From NCBI GenBank assembly GCA_001304855.1, contig BBZN01000029.1:1-52003 (forward strand): 52,003 nucleotides of DNA. The letters are read 5' to 3'. Positions within the stretch are counted from its first letter, which is position 1, and each line of letters begins with the position of its first letter. Both the position numbers and the translations under genes were made by a program. This DNA comes from Clostridia bacterium UC5.1-1D2. GTDB taxonomy: Bacteria; Bacillota; Clostridia; Lachnospirales; Lachnospiraceae. Positions 47,470 to 52,003 of this stretch are shown here, one piece after another. The notes beneath the pieces are model-generated. The model did no database searches and was not told the DNA's origin. It was given only the letters and a program-made list of their open reading frames with translations.

Positions 47470-48433
47470 AAAAGGTGCTTTTGGAGGCTGAGAACCTGGT
47501 GAAGGAATTTCCTCTTGCCAACGGCAGAAAGGGAAGCAATGTAGTTCATGCGGTTTCCAATGTTAACCTGAAGATATATGAAGGGGAAACGCTGGCGTTG
47601 GTAGGAGAGTCGGGCTGTGGTAAAAGCACCCTTGGACGTACCCTTATCAGGCTTTTGGAGGCCATTTCCGGTTCCATCCGTTATGAGGGGCGGGTCATTA
47701 CCGGAATGAAGGACAAGGAATTCAAAGATATACGCAGGCAGATGCAGATTATTTTCCAGGATCCCTATGCCTCCCTGAATCCCCGTATGAATGTGAGGGA
47801 GATTATATCGGAGCCTCTTGTGACCTATGGCCTGGCAAAGACCAGGCTGAGATTGACGCACAGGTGAAGGCTCTCATGGAGGAAGTGGGAATTCCCCGGG
47901 AGTTTATCGGCAGATATCCCCATCAGTTTTCAGGGGGACAGAGGCAGAGAATTGGGATTGCCAGGGCCATTGCTCTGAACCCCAGGTTGATTATCTGCGA
48001 TGAGCCAGTGTCTGCCCTGGACGTGTCCATCCAGTCCCAGGTGCTGAACCTTCTCAAGGATTTACAGGAACAGTATCAGCTGACATATCTGTTTATTTCC
48101 CACGATTTGAGCGTGGTGAAATTTATAGCTGACCGGGTGTGCGTCATGTTTTTGGGAATGGTCTGTGAGGTTGGGGATACGGAGGCAATCTATGAAAAAC
48201 CGCTCCATCCCTACACCCGGTTTCTCCTGAACGCCATTCCAAAGGCGGACCCCAGGCTCAGGAGCCAGGAGGCGGAGCTTCTGACGGGGGAAATCCCCAG
48301 TCCTGTGAATCCGCCCGCCGGCTGCCGGTTTCATACCAGATGCCCTTACGGAAAGGAGATCTGCAGGCAGAAGGTTCCTGAGGGAACCTTGGTGGGAGAG
48401 CGGCAGGTGTTCTGCCATTTTCCGTTGGTGTAG
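47460..48433 (+). CDS. ABC peptide transporter ATPase, DppF/OppF type, one frameshift
   Basis: About 325 residues. It has Walker [14 protein letters not shown]-loop [12 protein letters not shown], signature [14 protein letters not shown], Walker [15 protein letters not shown] and H-loop FISHDLS. A C-terminal cysteine motif ([20 protein letters not shown]) follows. A missing base near 47848 splits it in the helical domain. It is the last gene of the five-gene peptide uptake operon. A hairpin follows. Confidence 0.88.
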
Positions 48434-48456
48434 AATGAAACAATAAAAAGATTGAG

Positions 48457-48499
48457 AGCCCGGTAAGAGGACGGGAACGCGGCGTCCTCTTACCGGGCT
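48457..48499 (+). terminator. Hairpin at the operon end
   Basis: Perfect 16-bp stem (48457-48472 / 48484-48499). No T run follows, so it may stabilise the 3' end rather than terminate alone. Confidence 0.6.
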
Positions 48500-48560
48500 G
48501 TCCGCAACTGCAGGGCTTGCGGTTTTAGGGCCGGCAGCCGTCTTTTCATATTCCTTCCGG

Positions 48561-48589
48561 TTGAAAGAATACATATTTTGTGGTATTAT
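48561..48589 (+). promoter_or_regulatory. Promoter of the branched-chain amino-acid carrier gene
   Basis: -35 TTGAAA (48561-48566), 17-nt spacer ending TGTGG, -10 TATTAT (48584-48589). It is nearly the same as the peptide operon promoter at 42296-42324. Confidence 0.7.
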
Positions 48590-48605
48590 AGTTCATAGTG
48601 TAGAA

Positions 48606-48648
48606 AGAGGTAAGAAATGCCGTGGAGAGGGCTCTTATCTCTTATTTT
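48606..48648 (+). promoter_or_regulatory. Leader hairpin before brnQ-like gene
   Basis: AGAGGTAAGA (48606-48615) pairs with TCTTATCTCT (48633-48642) with one G-U pair, followed by TTATTTT. It lies about 10 bases after the predicted transcription start and 22 before the ATG, so it looks like a weak terminator-type leader element. No T-box core is visible. Confidence 0.4.
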
Positions 48649-48669
48649 GTATCGGGAGAGGTTGACAGA

Positions 48670-50022
48670 ATGAGGCAGAAATTATCGAAACAGAACCTTC
48701 TGTTTGTCGGTTTTACGTTGTTTTCTATGTTTTTTGGAGCGGGAAATCTGATTTTCCCGCCTTTTCTGGGCGCCAGGCGGGAACCCTGACCTGGCACGCC
48801 ATGGCAGGGTTTCTGATCAGCGCAGTGGGACTGCCTGTGCTGGGAGTGGCTGCCGTGGCTCTGTCGGGAGGGCTTCCCAAGCTGGCAGGTAAGGTGCATC
48901 CTGCCTTTGCCTTTGTGTTTACCCTGCTGGTTTATCTGTCCATCGGCCCCTGCCTGGCGATTCCCAGAACAGCCAGCACTTCCTTTGAGATGACGGTGCT
49001 GCCTGTGCTTGCCCAATGGAAGATTTCTATGGGAAATACAATTGGCAATACGGGATTTACAGTGGGTACGGCAGCTCAGTTTGGTTATTCCGCCGTATTT
49101 TTTCTGATTGCCATGACGGTGGCCTTCCGGCCGGACAAGCTGACGGACAGGTTGGGAAAAGTTCTTTGTCCCGCGCTGCTGATTCTCATAGGGGTTATAT
49201 TTATCGGCTGTCTGGTCTGGCCCATGGGCCTTACGGCACGCCCTCGGAGATTTACCGATCAGGAGCGGCGGTGAAGGGCTTTCTGGAGGGATACCAGACC
49301 ATGGATACCATAGCAGCCTGAATTTTGGAATCATAATTTCCATCAATATCCGGGCCAAGGGCGTGGAACAGGATGGTTCGGTGGTGAGAGAGACCGTCAA
49401 AGCCGGGGTTATTGCAGGTATTTTGCTGGCAATGGTTTACGGGGCCCTGGCCCATATCGGAGGACCTGCAGGCAGAGGTCTGGAGGAAGGGGCCAACGGC
49501 GCCAGGATTCTCACATTGGTAGCCGGAAATCTTTTTGGGAACGCCGGGAAAATGATACTGGGGGTAATATTTTTTATCGCCTGCTTAAATACCTGCATCG
49601 GCCTTTTAAGCTGCTGCAGCCAGTACTTTACGACTCTTATACCTGTAATCGGATACAGATTGTGGGTTTTTGTGTTTGCTGCCGTAAGCCTGGTTATATC
49701 AAGCGCAGGGCTGAACAAAATTCTTGCAGTGTCTGTGCCTGTGCTGGGGGCCGTTTATCCGGTGGCAATTATGCTCATTGTCCTGGCTTTTCTTGGGCCC
49801 CTGACGGAAAAATGGCCGGCAATGTTTCCATGTACAATTTTTTTCACAGGCGCAGTGAGTGTGGTACATGCCCTGGAGCAGAGCAAGGTCACTGTGCCGG
49901 CGCTCACCCAGGCCACCACCTGGCTTCCCGGCTACAGCTCAGGCCTTGGCTGGATTGTGCCTGCCCTGGCGGGAATGGCTGTGGGAGTGATGGTTTCCTC
50001 TGCGGGAAGAGCTGAGGAGTAA
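48670..50022 (+). CDS. brnQ: Branched-chain amino-acid transport system II carrier, BrnQ family, frameshifted
   Basis: About 450 residues with about twelve membrane helices. It is a sodium- or proton-coupled importer of leucine, isoleucine and valine. The family N-terminus SKQNLLFVGFTLFSMFFGAG and NLIFPPFLG is clear. LSIGPCLAIPRTASTSFEM, then YQTMDTIAALNFG and GLLSCCSQYF are also typical. Breaks lie near 48775, 49225 and 49318. ATG 48670 follows a GGGAGAGG site. Its promoter resembles that of the peptide operon, which fits joint control of peptide and branched-chain amino-acid uptake (inference). Confidence 0.88.
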
Positions 50023-50051
50023 GGGAAAGTGTTTAGAAACGAGATGAGATT

Positions 50052-51773
50052 ATGACAGAAGCGAAGTGGATGGTATACGCCAAAAAGGCGGACTTTGAGG
50101 GAATTGGAAAAACATTTGGAATCAGCCCGGTGACGGCAAGGATCATAAGAAACCGGGGGCTGGAGTCCGGGGAGGATATAGGGCGCTACCTGAAGGGCTC
50201 CCTTAAGGAGCTCTACGACCCCCATCTGCTGCCGGATATGGATTTGGCTGCGGACATTTTGCGGAATAAGATTGAACAGGGGAAACGTATCCGGATCGTG
50301 GGGGATTATGACATAGACGGCGTGTGTTCCACTTACCTGCTCTACCGGGCCTTAAGGCGCATAGGGGCCAGGGTTGATTATGAGATTCCGGACCGCATTA
50401 AAGACGGATATGGAATCAATGAGCTGATTATCGAAGCTGCGGCTGAGGATGGGACAGACACGATTCTTACCTGTGATAACGGTATTGCAGCTATCGGGCA
50501 GATCGCCAGGGCCAGGGAACTGGGCATGACAGTGATCGTAACGGACCATCATGATATACAGACGGAGGAAGGGAAAGGGCGCTGAGCTTCTGCCTCCGGC
50601 GGATGCGGTTGTGAATCCCAAGCGGAAGGACAGCAGATACCCCTTTCGGGATATCTGCGGCGGGCTGGTGGCATATAAGCTGGTCCAGGTACTCTATGAG
50701 GCGTTCGGAGTCCCTGAGGAGGAGTGGCTGGAACTTATGGAGTTTGCGGCCATTGCCACAGTGGGAGACGTGATGCGCCTTCAGGATGAGAACCGGATTA
50801 TTGTGAAGGAAGGGCTGAAACGCCTGGGCCGGACATCTAATATCGGCCTCCGCAAGCTCATAGAAAAGAACAATCTTTCTGCAGACCGTATCACTGCCTA
50901 TCATATCGGTTTTGTAATCGGACCCTGCCTCAATGCCGGAGGGCGTCTTATGACAGCCAAGCTGGCGCTGTCCCTTCTTCTGTGCCGGGATGAGGAGGAG
51001 GCGGATCGGATGGCTGCGGAGCTGAAGGAGCTCAACGACCGGAGAAAGGACATGACCCAGGAGGGAATCGACCAGGCGTCGGCTCTGGTGGAGGAGCGCT
51101 GCCAGAAGGATTTAGTGCTGGTGGTTTTTCTTCCGGACTGCCATGAATCTTTGGCGGGTATAGTGGGCCGGGCGTCTCAGGGAGCGGTATAATAAACCTG
51201 CCATGGTTCTTACAAGGCAGAGGGCTGTGTGAAGGGATCCGGACGTTCCATAGAGGCATACCATATGTTTCATGCCCTGGTGGAGGTAAAGGATCTGCTC
51301 CTGAAGTTTGGAGGTCATCCCATGGCTGCCGGATTTTCCCTTGCAGAGGAAGATGTGGAGGAGTTTGGCAGGCGCCTGAACGCCAATGCCGCCGGGAAGC
51401 TGACCAGGGATGACTTTATACCAAGGATTTGGATCGATGCGGCTATGCCCTTTGAATACATAACGGAAGCCTTTATAAAAGAGCTGGAGCTTCTGGAACC
51501 CTATGGCCAGGGCAATGAAAAGCCCCAGTTTGCGCAGAAGGGTATGCTTATCCGAAGCGCCCAGGTTATGGGACGCAACAGGAACGTGGTGCGCCTGAAT
51601 CTGGTCAATGAACGGGGCGTTCCTATGAACGGAGTGATTTTACAGAGGGGGATTTGTTTATGGAGGAAATGGGGAACGCGGATCGCATGGATGTGATTTA
51701 TTATCCTTCGGTTAATGAATACAATGGAAACAGGAATCTCCAAATAGTTGTAAAATATTGGAAATTTTCTTGA
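50052..51773 (+). CDS. recJ: Single-stranded-DNA-specific exonuclease RecJ, frameshifted
   Basis: About 575 residues. It digests single-stranded DNA 5' to 3' in recombination and mismatch or base-excision repair. DHH-family motifs are present: RIVGDYDIDGVCS (metal-binding Asp), LTCDNGI, VIVTDHHDI and PCLNAGGRLM. The DHHA1 domain shows FGGHPMAAGFSL, and the C-terminal OB region ends YPSVNEYNGNRNLQIVVK. Breaks lie near 50570, 51185-51230 and 51637. The continuation after the last break ends at TGA 51771. It starts 29 bases after brnQ and may be partly co-transcribed. Confidence 0.9.
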
Positions 51774-51820
51774 AGCACAAGTAAAAACGCATAAATCGGT
51801 TGTGAAAGTCAAAAACTGAC

Positions 51821-51855
51821 AAAAAACCAGGCAGAGATTTCTGAGCCTGGTTTTT
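51821..51855. terminator. Bidirectional terminator
   Basis: AAAAAACCAGGC / GCCTGGTTTTT hairpin with A and T runs on both sides. It lies between recJ and the convergent gene at the window edge. Confidence 0.85.
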
Positions 51856-51898
51856 GGATGGAGCCGTAAGATTCCGGCAGCCTTCATTTTCTTTTGAA

Positions 51899-52003
51899 TT
51901 AGTTCTGAGCGGCCTCAGTCTCCTCAGCAGCTTCAGCATCGGCGTCAGCAGCGTCAGCAGCCTCAGTCTCCTCGCGTCAGCAGCCTCAGTCTCCTCAGCG
52001 TCG
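51899..52003 (-). CDS. C-terminal tail of an acidic repetitive protein (partial)
   Basis: The minus strand ends at TAA 51899-51901 after a tail of Ala, Glu, Asp and Thr. The unit EETEAADA recurs, last copy ETEAAQN. The DNA is a tandem repeat (GCAGCCTCAGTCTCCTC at ~51957 and ~51977). One base is missing between the units at ~51974, breaking the frame as seen elsewhere. The protein body lies outside the window, so its identity cannot be given. Confidence 0.6.

Noticed and set aside
48596..48669. T-box riboswitch before brnQ
   Set aside because: The leader is only about 75 bases and lacks the conserved T-box sequence and specifier hairpin.
1..52003. CRISPR array
   Set aside because: No regularly spaced repeats with unique spacers. 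The only short periodic array (26836-26905) has ~20-bp periods without spacers.

Overview
The window looks like a chromosomal segment of a gut-type Clostridia, most likely a Lachnospiraceae of the Enterocloster/Hungatella/Lachnoclostridium kind. This is judged from protein character, AGGAGG-type ribosome binding sites, conjugative-element remnants and gene content; I could not run a search. About half of the genes are broken by single-base shifts, mostly in short homopolymers, while long genes such as the dihydrolipoyl dehydrogenase and aminopeptidase P are intact. I read most of these roughly fifty breaks as sequence or assembly indels and give full-length gene spans. A few accessory genes are truncated, internally deleted or carry in-frame TAG codons and are treated as real pseudogenes.

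Layout. 0-0.4 kb: a Nif3/YqfO-type domain protein. 0.6-4.4 kb: a palindromic promoter, a small membrane protein, a sodium:solute symporter and a PucR-type regulator. 4.7-12.0 kb: the most interesting block, one operon with an HMG-CoA-synthase-like protein fused to a zinc-ribbon/OB-fold (DUF35) domain, an SCPx-type thiolase, a CaiB/BaiF CoA-transferase, an OFA-type MFS transporter and two alpha/beta-hydrolases, the second apparently lacking its catalytic triad. The fold set is that of the PhlA/PhlC/PhlB C-acyltransferase and of BbsAB-type thiolases. This suggests an undescribed pathway that makes or breaks a C-C bond on a CoA-activated substrate. 12.1-20.5 kb: housekeeping genes (peptide deformylase, YheO-type regulator, tRNA-Pro, Cof phosphatase, dihydrolipoyl dehydrogenase, aminopeptidase P, RlmD-type rRNA methyltransferase).

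20.5-26.8 kb: an AT-rich island at the 3' end of the methyltransferase gene, flanked by ~155 bp direct repeats that include the end of that gene. It holds a DUF1016/YhcG-type nuclease, a decayed serine recombinase and a large SF1 helicase, so it may be a defence-type island. 26.8-38.1 kb: an accessory mosaic with an iteron-like array, UPF0158, two GNATs, a dead IS30, a TfoX C-terminal protein, a conjugative-element regulator, an apparently intact lincosamide nucleotidyltransferase, AraC and ABC remnants, an Ada-AlkA fusion, a broken ogt, a PLP decarboxylase, a small monooxygenase, an acetyltransferase remnant, a flavodoxin lipoprotein and an aldo/keto reductase stub. 38.2-41.8 kb: ogt-tag alkylation repair, a LysE exporter divergent from an XRE-cupin regulator, and a ureohydrolase-family protein.

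41.9-52 kb: tRNA-Arg, a five-gene oligopeptide/dipeptide ABC operon, a BrnQ-type branched-chain amino-acid carrier, RecJ, and the acidic repetitive tail of a gene running off the right edge. The peptide operon and the BrnQ gene share nearly the same promoter and both have hairpin-bearing leaders. A ~155 bp structured palindrome occurs twice (12.7 and 44.4 kb), each time just upstream of a ribosome binding site.
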